From GCA-002726655 sp046582185 (GTDB taxonomy: Bacteria > Pseudomonadota > Gammaproteobacteria > Pseudomonadales > Azotimanducaceae): a stretch of DNA of 64,000 nucleotides. The notes beneath the pieces were generated by a model, which made no database searches, was not told where the DNA came from, and worked only from the letters and a program-made list of their open reading frames with translations. This document shows, piece by piece, positions 34,507-42,838 of the stretch (positions are counted from its first letter, which is position 1; each line of letters begins with the position of its first letter). Position numbers and translations under genes: made by a program. The stretch lies in contig JAYGEX010000033.1 in assembly GCA_046582185.1 (NCBI GenBank), forward strand, positions 1-64,000. The letters run 5' to 3'.

Positions 34507-34971
34507 ATGACACCAGCAATTGAAGCCCTGGAAGCCAGAGGCTACCAATTTACCTTACATCTCTACGCAGCCAACACCGGCGGAAACTACGGCATGAAAG
34601 CTGCCGAGAAGATGGCGCTGGATCCGGACCAGGTATTCAAATCCCTGGTCGTTCATTTGGAGGGAAAAGATCCGGTAATCGCTCTGGTGCCGGTTTCAAA
34701 GCAACTCAACATGAAACGTCTGGCTAAGGTTGCGGGTACAAAGCGAGCCAGTATGTTAGCCACAGAAGACGCAGAAAAATTAACGGGTTATGTGATAGGT
34801 GGCATTTGCCCTATAGGCTTAAAAAAGTCTCTACAGATATTCGCCGACAGTGCACTGCAGCGATTCCACAATGTCTTTATTAGCGGCGGCAAGAGAGGCC
34901 TGGAGCTCGAAATGAATTCAAACGACCTCCTAACGATCACCAATGCAGCCGTTGTCGACATCGCAGACTAG
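34507..34971 (+). CDS. ybaK: YbaK-family aminoacyl-tRNA deacylase
   Basis: A 154-aa YbaK/EbsC protein from the ATG at 34507 (MTPAIEALEARGYQFTLH). Family signatures are GMKAAEKMALDPDQVFKSLV with the catalytic Lys, ALVPVSKQLNMKRLAKV, DAEKLTGYVIGGICPIGLKK and VFISGGKRGLELEMNSNDLL. It hydrolyses Cys-tRNA(Pro) in trans. The open frame extends 5' to 34438 but that part lies in the divergent promoter region. The TAG stop at 34969-34971 lies within the first bases of dispersed repeat copy B. Confidence 0.92.
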   Translation: MTPAIEALEARGYQFTLHLYAANTGGNYGMKAAEKMALDPDQVFKSLVVHLEGKDPVIALVPVSKQLNMKRLAKVAGTKRASMLATEDAEKLTGYVIGGICPIGLKKSLQIFADSALQRFHNVFISGGKRGLELEMNSNDLLTITNAAVVDIAD

Positions 34972-35101
34972 TTAGTTCCCGTCCATAAATAGCCAAATTA
35001 GAACAATATATGCAAAATTCTAGATCCGTTAGCTACATAAAACAATCACTTACCAGGGAAGTAACACCGGCGGTTTCTATTTCTGGACGAGCACTAGTTA
35101 G
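34968..35101. repeat. Dispersed repeat, copy B, with imperfect terminal inverted repeats
   Basis: The stretch 34968-35068 matches copy A (19867-19970) almost base for base. In copy B the left end ctagttagttcccgtcc pairs imperfectly with the right end ggacgagcactagttag at 35085-35101 (13 of 17 positions as an inverted repeat), which would make it a MITE-like element of about 134 bp. It carries no ORF. The left end supplies the ybaK stop codon. The remainder of the gap to 35189 shows nothing else. Confidence 0.8.
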
Positions 35102-35189
35102 TTCTTGTGCGGAAATTCAATGTTATCCTTCTTGTCAGTACATTTTTATTATTTCTATTGCCCTACTTATTGAGCGCGTGGCGCTATAA

Positions 35190-35927
35190 CTAACGATTTC
35201 GAACATGCTTCTCAACCATGTCAAAAGCGTTTTGGATTTCCTTAAATTTATCCTCTGCTGCCTTGGCAAATTCCGGTGGCATGCCTTGTGATTGAACTCT
35301 GTCCGGGTGATATTCCATTGCCAGCTTTCTGTATTTCTTTTTAACTGCAGCCAGCTCATCACCTTCCTGGCTACCCAGGATCGCATAATAGCTCGCAATA
35401 TCATTTGGTATACCAACAAAGCGGCTCTTCAATTGACGATAGTGATCTTGTAGGCCGAAGATACTCACCGCTTCAAGTATCATCTCCTCCTCGGCATCAT
35501 GAAACTCGCCATCTGAATGGGCAACCAGGAGCAGCAACTCGATGAGTGACGCTAGCATCTCCGGAGAACTGCCAAATTCTGTATAGAACTGTGCGGCAAA
35601 GTCCTCAAAGCACTCATCTGAGTCCTTCGCCGCATTAAAGATATCGATGGCAAACTCCCGGGATCTGGCGTCGAGTCTCAGGTTGTCTCTCATTACGCGA
35701 TCTATGACTTCAATTTCTTGCGCTGTTACCATTCCGTCTGCTTTTGCTATTTTACCCAGCATCGAAAATGTTGCGCCAAAATAGATACCCTGCTTGGATT
35801 CAAGAGAGCTCAGGCCGCCACCGGAATCAAGCGTATGATGCCCGAGCGCGGCGCCAATGACGGCCCCTATCGGCCCGGCAAAGACGAAGCCCAGCCCTCC
35901 GCCGAGGATTTTTCCCATCCAACTCAT
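35190..35927 (-). CDS. djlA: DjlA-like membrane-anchored J-domain co-chaperone
   Basis: A 245-aa protein with a glycine-rich N-terminal membrane segment (GLGFVFAGPIGAVIGAALG), a TerB-like helical domain (about 50-165, FSMLGKIAKADGMVTAQEI and LVAHSDGEFHDAEEEMI), and a C-terminal J domain (about 178-245, YYAILG, then KKYRKLAMEYHPDRVQ with the HPD motif). This is the DjlA order. It stimulates DnaK and is linked to envelope stress and capsule signalling in enterobacteria. Confidence 0.9.
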   Translation of the reverse strand: MSWMGKILGGGLGFVFAGPIGAVIGAALGHHTLDSGGGLSSLESKQGIYFGATFSMLGKIAKADGMVTAQEIEVIDRVMRDNLRLDARSREFAIDIFNAAKDSDECFEDFAAQFYTEFGSSPEMLASLIELLLLVAHSDGEFHDAEEEMILEAVSIFGLQDHYRQLKSRFVGIPNDIASYYAILGSQEGDELAAVKKKYRKLAMEYHPDRVQSQGMPPEFAKAAEDKFKEIQNAFDMVEKHVRNR

Positions 35928-35946
35928 TATTTACGCCCTGTGCTTA

Positions 35947-36828
35947 TCATTTAGCTCTAATTTTATTGCAGAAACCGAGGACCAGTTCAAGCAGTATAGG
36001 TATAACGCCATCGGGGATGTTATGCCCCATGCCTGGAATGATGTGCAGATCACATTCGGGAATACATGCCGCTATGTCTTCACCTCCTTCTTTTGGAATT
36101 AGTGGATCATCCGCACCATGAATTACCATGCAGGGCACAGTAATGCTTGCCAACATTTCAACCCGGCTGCCAATTGAAACAACCGCCGCCATCTGACGGC
36201 TCACACCACCAGGATTATGATTTCGTTCCCGGCGCCTGCGAACTATGTCGAGGCGCTCCTCCAGGGATTGGGGGTATGCAGGACTACCACAAATAGCCAG
36301 GCCTTCGGCGTGAAACAGGTCAATCGCTTCAAGCCCGGCATCCTCATCGGGTTCCCCGCCAAGGGATGCCCAGGCCTCTGGCGTCGCCGCCGGTAAACCC
36401 GGTCGGCTGGATGATGACATGACGGCAATCATGCTAAGCAGACGATCACCATGGGCTGCCGCGAGTACCTGAACGATCATGCCGCCCATGGATATTCCAA
36501 AGACATGAGCCTTGGCAATACCAAGAGTGTCCATCACTCCAACTACATCATCGGCCATATCATGCAAAGAGTAAGCAGCTTGCTGCTCGCCGCTGGCGAT
36601 TTTTTCCATGGCGGGAATGCCGGATTCGTCGAAGTTTTGTGACAGACCCACATCCCTGTTGTCGAAGTACACAACGTAGAACCCGGCATCGACCAGGCTA
36701 TCAATAAACGGCATCGGCCAATCGATGAGCTGGGTCCCGAGACCTCTGATTAACACTATGGCTTCGTTACCATGATCTCCCTTTTTTTCAACCTCAAGTT
36801 GAATGCCGTTGGCTTGTACCAAGCTCAA
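35947..36828 (-). CDS. Alpha/beta hydrolase
   Basis: A 293-aa alpha/beta hydrolase. The start is TTG at 36828 with AGGAGG 8 bases upstream. It shows the oxyanion segment IVLIRGLGTQLIDWP, nucleophile S113 in VFGISMGGMIVQ, the acid in VIHGADDPLIPKE and His in GMGHNIPDG. The family includes esterases, 3-oxoadipate enol-lactonases and dehalogenases; the specific reaction is unknown. The 242-bp gap to the carbonic anhydrase gene has no further gene. Confidence 0.88.
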   Translation of the reverse strand: MSLVQANGIQLEVEKKGDHGNEAIVLIRGLGTQLIDWPMPFIDSLVDAGFYVVYFDNRDVGLSQNFDESGIPAMEKIASGEQQAAYSLHDMADDVVGVMDTLGIAKAHVFGISMGGMIVQVLAAAHGDRLLSMIAVMSSSSRPGLPAATPEAWASLGGEPDEDAGLEAIDLFHAEGLAICGSPAYPQSLEERLDIVRRRRERNHNPGGVSRQMAAVVSIGSRVEMLASITVPCMVIHGADDPLIPKEGGEDIAACIPECDLHIIPGMGHNIPDGVIPILLELVLGFCNKIRAK

Positions 36829-37070
36829 AAATATTACCTCCTACAGTTGTTTTAAGCGCATTGGATTCCCCGCATTTTCGAGTCTCCATCCTGGGATTCT
36901 ACAACCAGGCGCATCACCGCTTGTTAATTGGGCATGTGAACAGAGTATAAGATGAATGATCAATACTTTTCCATCTAACGCAATGCATTCATGGGCAAGG
37001 AAATACCGGAACAATAACTGAGCGCAAGGTATATCTTATATTTGACGTATGTTTTTGATACGCTGAATGA

Positions 37071-37577
37071 ATGATAAAGACCTACAACGGCGATACCCCT
37101 GTCGTCCCATCATCATGTTTTGTCAGTGAGACTGCCCTTTTAATGGGCGCGGTCATTCTTGGCGAACAGGCGGGTATCTGGCCCGGAGCAATCCTGCGGG
37201 GCGACTTTGCGACCATCACCATCGGTAGCTGCACCATCATCGAAGACAATGTTGTTATCCATACTGGCCAGGATCTGAATATAGGTAACAATGTTATTGT
37301 GGGGCATGGCGCGGTGATCCATTGCAAGTCCATAGGCGACAATAGCCTTATCGCAAACAATGCCACAGTTTTGGACGATGCAGAAATCGGCTCTTTTTGT
37401 GTTATTGGCGCAGGCGCCGTGGTGAGCCCCGGGATGATCGTGCCAGATCGCTCGCTGGTGTTTGGCGTACCGGGCAAAATTGTAGGCGAGGTTAAGGCTC
37501 ATCAAATTGAAAGATTGCAGCGAGGCAACAGCTCATATCTGTCGATGTTCGAGCAATACAAGAAAGACGGAATATAA
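37071..37577 (+). CDS. Gamma-class carbonic anhydrase-like protein
   Basis: A 168-aa left-handed beta-helix protein of hexapeptide repeats (YrdA/PaaY type). The three zinc-ligand His are present at H64 (VVIHTG), H79 (IVGHGAV) and H84 (VIHCKS), spaced as in gamma carbonic anhydrases. A C-terminal helix ends the protein. It may hydrate CO2 or, like PaaY, act on thioesters; the catalytic Glu loops of Cam are short here. The dioxygenase gene follows after 38 bp. Confidence 0.88.
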   Translation: MIKTYNGDTPVVPSSCFVSETALLMGAVILGEQAGIWPGAILRGDFATITIGSCTIIEDNVVIHTGQDLNIGNNVIVGHGAVIHCKSIGDNSLIANNATVLDDAEIGSFCVIGAGAVVSPGMIVPDRSLVFGVPGKIVGEVKAHQIERLQRGNSSYLSMFEQYKKDGI

Positions 37578-37615
37578 GACCAGAAAATAAACTCTGGAGA
37601 TCAGAGGGAGTACAT

Positions 37616-38800
37616 ATGTTGGACGCAAGCCAAATTGAGCAGTACGAGCGTGACGGTTACCTGATATTACGCGCTCGATTCAACGACGAAGAAATGGCAC
37701 GCCTCGATCACGCCTTTGATAACAACCCGCCGCTGGACGGTTTAACCGGGGACGCAGAGTACCCGGCGCCAGGGCGTTACACTCTGGCCAAGAGTTGTCT
37801 AAAAGACCCTGATTTTGCCTTCATGGCCGAGCACCCCAATGTGGTAAACCCGGCGTCCGATCTTCTCCAGGATGATGTCTATCTCACTGCCTTCGTATTG
37901 TACGACCGCACGCCAGGCGGTCCGGGTATACCAATTCACAACGACTATAAGCGTTGGCGTCCTGTAGGGTCCTCACTAAACTGGTTGTTTTCCATTATCC
38001 CCATGACGGATTTTGACGAAGTCACGGGTCAACTCTTTATCGCGCCAGGATCCCACCAATTAGACAGAGTGTGCGATCGAGGCGAGGGTGTACTGCATAT
38101 CAATGAGGCAAGCAAACCCAGCCCTGACGATTTTATCGATCCGGAGCTAAAGCGCGGCGACCTGCTACTGATGAATATGCATCTGTGGCACCGCGCCGCT
38201 GAAAACAAGTCGGACCTGCATCGTGTAGGTTTGTTTAATAAATACTGTGCCGCCCACTATCCCCCTGCAACTGGTTATTACCTGTTCGACGATGACGTTC
38301 ATAATATATTGTCTGATGAGGGTAAAAAATTACTGGCAGTTCATAGCGATAAACCCATTGCAACTACGCGTCTACTGCTACAAAGAACGTTGAAAGAAGA
38401 ACGGGAGTTCTTCTTTGTGACCGACGATAACGAACTGGTGCTTCCCGGCGGCCCTACCTTTCAGGAACAGGCGATTGGAGACTGGGACATTGGAAACTAT
38501 GTTGCGGCATTACAAGCTAACATCCGCGAGCAGCTCAGAATTGAAACGCCATGGGTTAGTTATATTGGCGACTTTGAAGAGGCCAGTCACCTGTGTCGTG
38601 TATACGGCTACCCAATGAATAACAATGGTTTCCCGGTTCCTTACCGCGAAGGCAAGTGGATAAAAGAAAGCGAGGTCCAGGCGGCCATGTTCAAGTTTGG
38701 CTATGAAGCCGAAGCCGTAGTTAAGTGGCTGGACCCGTCAATGATCAGAGGTAAAGCGCTTACCCAGGCACAATCACGAATAGACCAGTACGCTTACTAG
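37616..38800 (+). CDS. Phytanoyl-CoA dioxygenase-family Fe(II)/2-oxoglutarate oxygenase
   Basis: A 394-aa protein with a PhyH domain in the first 230 residues. The iron facial triad is H108 and D110 in IPIHNDYKRWRPVG, and H192 in MNMHLWHRAAENKS; an Arg a few residues later (LHRVGL) would bind 2-oxoglutarate. The C-terminal 160 residues are an extra domain I do not recognise. AGGGAG precedes the ATG. The substrate is unknown; relatives hydroxylate lipids, ectoine and secondary metabolites. Confidence 0.85.
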   Translation: MLDASQIEQYERDGYLILRARFNDEEMARLDHAFDNNPPLDGLTGDAEYPAPGRYTLAKSCLKDPDFAFMAEHPNVVNPASDLLQDDVYLTAFVLYDRTPGGPGIPIHNDYKRWRPVGSSLNWLFSIIPMTDFDEVTGQLFIAPGSHQLDRVCDRGEGVLHINEASKPSPDDFIDPELKRGDLLLMNMHLWHRAAENKSDLHRVGLFNKYCAAHYPPATGYYLFDDDVHNILSDEGKKLLAVHSDKPIATTRLLLQRTLKEEREFFFVTDDNELVLPGGPTFQEQAIGDWDIGNYVAALQANIREQLRIETPWVSYIGDFEEASHLCRVYGYPMNNNGFPVPYREGKWIKESEVQAAMFKFGYEAEAVVKWLDPSMIRGKALTQAQSRIDQYAY

Positions 38801-38819
38801 GCCGTGGCGGACAATAAGC

Positions 38820-40178
38820 TCAAGCATCACCACCCATAAGTGCCAGAAGTGCTTGAGTCTTTTCCTGCATCAAGGCCTCATCGCCGCGAGATTCCACATT
38901 CAAGCGAACGACAGGCTCGGTATTGGACATACGCACATTGAATCGCCATTGTTCAAATTCAATACTCAGGCCATCAGTACGATCAATGCTTACGGAATTC
39001 TCGGCGTATTGATCTTCGATCTTCTTGATCGTGGCGATCGGATCATCGAGCGTCAGGTTGATCTCGCCGCTGGCTGGAAAGAGCGCCATCCGCGCATCAA
39101 CAAGCTCTGCCAATGTTTTACCCTTGGTACTCATAAGACCTGCAACCAGCAACCATGGAATCATGCCGCTATCGCAATAGGCGAAATCTCTAAAGTAGTG
39201 GTGGGCGCTCATTTCGCCGCCGTACACTGAATCTTCCAGTCGCATCCTCTCTTTGATGAATGCATGACCAGTCTTGCTCTGAATGGCAGTCCCGCCTTTG
39301 GATTCTGCAATATCGATAGTATTCCAGGTCAGCCTCGGATCATGGATAACACTATTGTTACTATCCTGGTCCAGGAAAGCCTCCGCCAGTAAACCGACGA
39401 TGTAATAACCTTCAATGAAACGTCCGCTGGAATCAAAGAAGAAACACCGATCGAAGTCACCGTCCCAGGCGATACCGATATCGGCATTGTTTTGGTTAAT
39501 CGCCTCAATCGTCGGTGCGCGATTCTCTTCGAGCAGAGGGTTGGGCACACCGTGGGGAAAATTACCATCTGCCTCATGATGAACTTTTATGAATTCGAAT
39601 GGCAGAAATTTCTCAATCCGGTCTATAACAGAGCCGGCGCCGCCATTGCCCGCGTTAACAACAATTTTAAGGGGTTTGAGGGTGGCTATGTCCACATACT
39701 CACGTAATTTGGCGATGTATGCGGCCCTATGATCAATAGACTCCAGAGCACCCCTGCTTTTAATCGGGCCAAAATCATCTGCTTCAGCCAGAGCCTGTAT
39801 CTCCTTTAGGCCTGTATCTCCGCTAATGGGTTTTGACAAATCCCGCACCAGCTTCATTCCGTTGTAATCTTTGGGATTATGACTTGCGGTCACGACGATT
39901 CCGCCATCCATTTCAAAATGCGATGTGGCGAAATATATTTCTTCTGTGCCGCATTCACCGATGTGGAAGACATTAACGCCTGAATCCCGTAAGCCTTCGA
40001 CAAGCGCATTGCAAATTGCAGGACTGGACAAGCGAATATCATGGCCAACTACTACTTTTTTCGGTTTCAGCCAGGATGCGTAAGCGCGACCTACACGATA
40101 AGCAATCTCTTCATTGAGTTCATCCGGGATTCGACCGCGCAAGTCATAGGCTTTGAAACAACTTATAGCGCCACTCAT
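38820..40178 (-). CDS. Phosphomannomutase/phosphoglucomutase (CpsG-like)
   Basis: A 452-aa alpha-D-phosphohexomutase. Active-site S99 is in VVTASHNPKDYNGMKLV, the metal loop is AWDGDFDRCFFFDSSG, the sugar-binding loop GGEMSAHHYFRDFAYCDSG, and the phosphate-binding loop near the end is RMSNTEPVVRLNVESRG. It interconverts mannose-6-P and mannose-1-P for GDP-mannose and exopolysaccharide. The gene lies 68 bp downstream of xni. ManB/CpsG is the closest named type. Confidence 0.92.
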   Translation of the reverse strand: MSGAISCFKAYDLRGRIPDELNEEIAYRVGRAYASWLKPKKVVVGHDIRLSSPAICNALVEGLRDSGVNVFHIGECGTEEIYFATSHFEMDGGIVVTASHNPKDYNGMKLVRDLSKPISGDTGLKEIQALAEADDFGPIKSRGALESIDHRAAYIAKLREYVDIATLKPLKIVVNAGNGGAGSVIDRIEKFLPFEFIKVHHEADGNFPHGVPNPLLEENRAPTIEAINQNNADIGIAWDGDFDRCFFFDSSGRFIEGYYIVGLLAEAFLDQDSNNSVIHDPRLTWNTIDIAESKGGTAIQSKTGHAFIKERMRLEDSVYGGEMSAHHYFRDFAYCDSGMIPWLLVAGLMSTKGKTLAELVDARMALFPASGEINLTLDDPIATIKKIEDQYAENSVSIDRTDGLSIEFEQWRFNVRMSNTEPVVRLNVESRGDEALMQEKTQALLALMGGDA

Positions 40179-40246
40179 CAGGCTATATCCAATACTAAAA
40201 AACGAATTCTACACTAATTGCCACTAACATCCGGCGAACGACTGGC

Positions 40247-41020
40247 CTACAAGCGAAAAGCTTTGAGATTGATACCCAGCTCAACATCCAGCTTAAGCGT
40301 CACCAATTGTTTACAACGAATCGCATTGTCCGCGTCCGCCTGTACCAGACGAACTTTCTTATCTTCATCCCCATCACTGCAGCCAAGAATTTCCTCGAGA
40401 CTGGCATACTTCAACAGCAGTTCTTCAGCGCTCTTCTTTCCTACCCTAGCCACGCCCTTGATATTGTTGCTGGCATCGCCGGACATAGCCCAATAGTCCG
40501 TTAGTTGGGCAATCTTCACACCGAGTCGTTGCATGACCTCTGCCTCCAGATATTCTGATTGCTTGAAATGATCAAAGACGTGAATGTTGGCGTTTATCAG
40601 CTGCAGGAACGACTTGTCTGTTGACAGGATTATAACTTCACCACCGGCGCGCTGAATGCCAACCGCAAGTGTCGCAATAACATCATCTGCCTCATAATTG
40701 TTAAGTGAAAATGAGCAAAGGCCAAGCTCACTGAACTTTGCTTCAAAGCCAGCAATGCCGCCTAAAAGAGTTGGCGGCGTGGGTTTGCGCCCTGCCTTAT
40801 ATTCCGAATAGAGCATGTGCCGCCAGGTCGGATCGTGACACTCAAACACGACAACCCCATGAGTTGGACGATGGGTATTCAACGCTCGTTGTAGGGACTT
40901 CCCCGCAGAATCGATAACCGCATTAATCTCGCTATCACCATTGGGGTGCGCCTCATAGAGCCTTCTGACGAGATTGAAGCCATCAATGAGTAGAACCTTG
41001 CTTGCTGTTGTATGGGCCAA
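40247..41020 (-). CDS. xni: Xni-like flap endonuclease / 5'-3' exonuclease
   Basis: A 257-aa stand-alone 5'-nuclease domain, homologous to the N-terminal domain of DNA polymerase I. It starts with TTG (LAHTTASKVLLIDGFNLVRR). Metal-binding acidic residues appear in LLIDGFN, VVFECHDPTWRHML, NNYEADDVIATLA and ILSTDKSF; the helix-hairpin-helix is DYWAMSGDASNNIKGVARVG. The length matches E. coli Xni (about 251). It lies 11 bp after the first gamma-glutamyltransferase gene on the same strand. Confidence 0.9.
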   Translation of the reverse strand: MAHTTASKVLLIDGFNLVRRLYEAHPNGDSEINAVIDSAGKSLQRALNTHRPTHGVVVFECHDPTWRHMLYSEYKAGRKPTPPTLLGGIAGFEAKFSELGLCSFSLNNYEADDVIATLAVGIQRAGGEVIILSTDKSFLQLINANIHVFDHFKQSEYLEAEVMQRLGVKIAQLTDYWAMSGDASNNIKGVARVGKKSAEELLLKYASLEEILGCSDGDEDKKVRLVQADADNAIRCKQLVTLKLDVELGINLKAFRL

Positions 41021-41031
41021 TAACTTAGACC

Positions 41032-42729
41032 TTAGAAACCAATCGCACCACCTTCATTTCGTGGATCTTTGATGCCGTGGATAATGCCATCCTTGTACAA
41101 AATGGCATTGGCATCACCGATTCCGCGGCCGGAGCGTGCCTTTTGTATATTGATATGACCCATTTCCTCGAGCCTCTTCTTTGTATCCGCGCTAATCCTG
41201 AAACCATCATAGGAAATGGAATCCGGCACCCACTGATGGTGAAAGCGAGGTAGTGACACTGCATCCCCAATCTCAAGTTCATGATCTATGACATTGGATA
41301 TGACTTGCAGGGTCGTGGTAATAATCGTCGCGCCACCAGGCGATCCAACAACCATAAAAGGTTCCCCATCCTTTGTAATAAGGGTCGGCGACATTGAGCT
41401 TAACATACGCTTGCCGGGTGCAATCGAATTGGCAATTCCCCCTATGACATTATATTGATTCGGTATGTTGGCTTTTACAGAAAAATCATCCATTTCATTG
41501 TTCATCAAAATACCGGTACCCGGAACCACAATCTTGCTGCCATAGCCGCTATTCAAAGTCGTTGTCAATGAAACCATCATGCCGCTCTTGTCCATCACGG
41601 AGAAATGCGTGGTTTCCATGCTCTCCTCTGGCCACGAACCTGAACCTACCAGGGCGCTTGGTGTCGCTCGTTCAAGGTCAAAATCCATAAATCGATGCTT
41701 TGCATATCGTTTGTTAATCAGCATTTCCGTTGGTACTTCATAATAGTCGGGATCGCCCAGATGTTGCGCCCGATCTGCATAAGCTCTGCGCTCTGCTTCT
41801 ACCATCGTATGGATGAGCTCTGAACTGCTCCATCCCATAGCTTTAAGATCATAGAGCTCAAGCATGTTAAATATCTGGGCAATCAAAATACCGCCTGAAG
41901 AAGGTGGGCCCATACCCCATATTTCATAACCCCTGTAGTTGCTCTTGATAGCGGGACGCCATTTCGACCGGTAATCGGCAAGGTCCTTTGCTGTCATTCC
42001 ACCGCCACCACGTTTCATTTCCTCGGCAATTTTTGCTGCGATTGATCCTTTGTAAAACCCATCCCGTCCTTTTTTGCTAATCAGCTTTAGTGTTTTAGCA
42101 AGGTCTGGCTGTTTCCAAACATCACCAGATTCATAAGGGACCCCATTATTAGAAAATTTCGCCATGGAGGCTGGGTAAGCTTCCATTCGCTGCAACTGAC
42201 TTTCAATCGATCGAGCTAGACTCCGGGTCAGTGGGAAGCCTTTTTCTGCTAATTTAATTACCGGAGCCAACACCTCTTGTCTAGATTTCAAACCATACTT
42301 CTCAAGCAACACAAGTAATCCATCAACTGAGCCTGGTGTGCCTGAAGCCTTGTGGGACCTGGTAGACAAGCCCTTAATGACATTACCTTCATCATCAAGG
42401 TACATATCTGCGTAAGCACTGGCTGGTGCAGTCTCGCGATGATCAAGAGTCACAACTGTTCCATCTGTCAAGCGAATGACAGCAAAACCGCCGCCGCCAA
42501 TGTTTCCTCCTGAGGGATGTGTCACCGCCAGAGCGAAGCCAGTCGCAACTGCAGCATCGACCGCATTTCCTCCATCCTTCATAATCTGTACGCCAACGGC
42601 AGAAGCCAATGCGGAGCGAGAGGTCACCAGCCCGTTTCGGGCATGAGCCGCCTCAGGACTCGCAGCCAGAGCCAGATGGGAAGTAAACTGCATGGCAGCT
42701 AGGAGCAGTAAGGAATAGGTAAATCTCAT
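41032..42729 (-). CDS. ggt: Periplasmic gamma-glutamyltransferase
   Basis: A 565-aa Ntn hydrolase from the ATG at 42729, where the signal peptide begins (RFTYSLLLLAAMQFTSHLALA); 13 codons further upstream are open. The proenzyme is cut before the nucleophilic Thr of METTHFSVMDKSG to give two subunits. Other signatures are TGFALAVTHPSGGNIGGGGF, DHRETAPASA, PSSGGILIAQ, MLSSMSPTLI and VVGSPGGATI. It transfers or hydrolyses gamma-glutamyl groups of glutathione. It is followed by xni and preceded by a second, divergent ggt-like gene on the same strand. Confidence 0.93.
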   Translation of the reverse strand: MRFTYSLLLLAAMQFTSHLALAASPEAAHARNGLVTSRSALASAVGVQIMKDGGNAVDAAVATGFALAVTHPSGGNIGGGGFAVIRLTDGTVVTLDHRETAPASAYADMYLDDEGNVIKGLSTRSHKASGTPGSVDGLLVLLEKYGLKSRQEVLAPVIKLAEKGFPLTRSLARSIESQLQRMEAYPASMAKFSNNGVPYESGDVWKQPDLAKTLKLISKKGRDGFYKGSIAAKIAEEMKRGGGGMTAKDLADYRSKWRPAIKSNYRGYEIWGMGPPSSGGILIAQIFNMLELYDLKAMGWSSSELIHTMVEAERRAYADRAQHLGDPDYYEVPTEMLINKRYAKHRFMDFDLERATPSALVGSGSWPEESMETTHFSVMDKSGMMVSLTTTLNSGYGSKIVVPGTGILMNNEMDDFSVKANIPNQYNVIGGIANSIAPGKRMLSSMSPTLITKDGEPFMVVGSPGGATIITTTLQVISNVIDHELEIGDAVSLPRFHHQWVPDSISYDGFRISADTKKRLEEMGHINIQKARSGRGIGDANAILYKDGIIHGIKDPRNEGGAIGF

Positions 42730-42838
42730 GAGGGTATTTCTAAATAAAACGGTGACGTATTTTAACATGGTTGTCTGGCGACCGACCTGGGAGACAACTC
42801 TCAGGGCCGGGGTGGCCTCAATTTTTGCTCTTCTCTGG

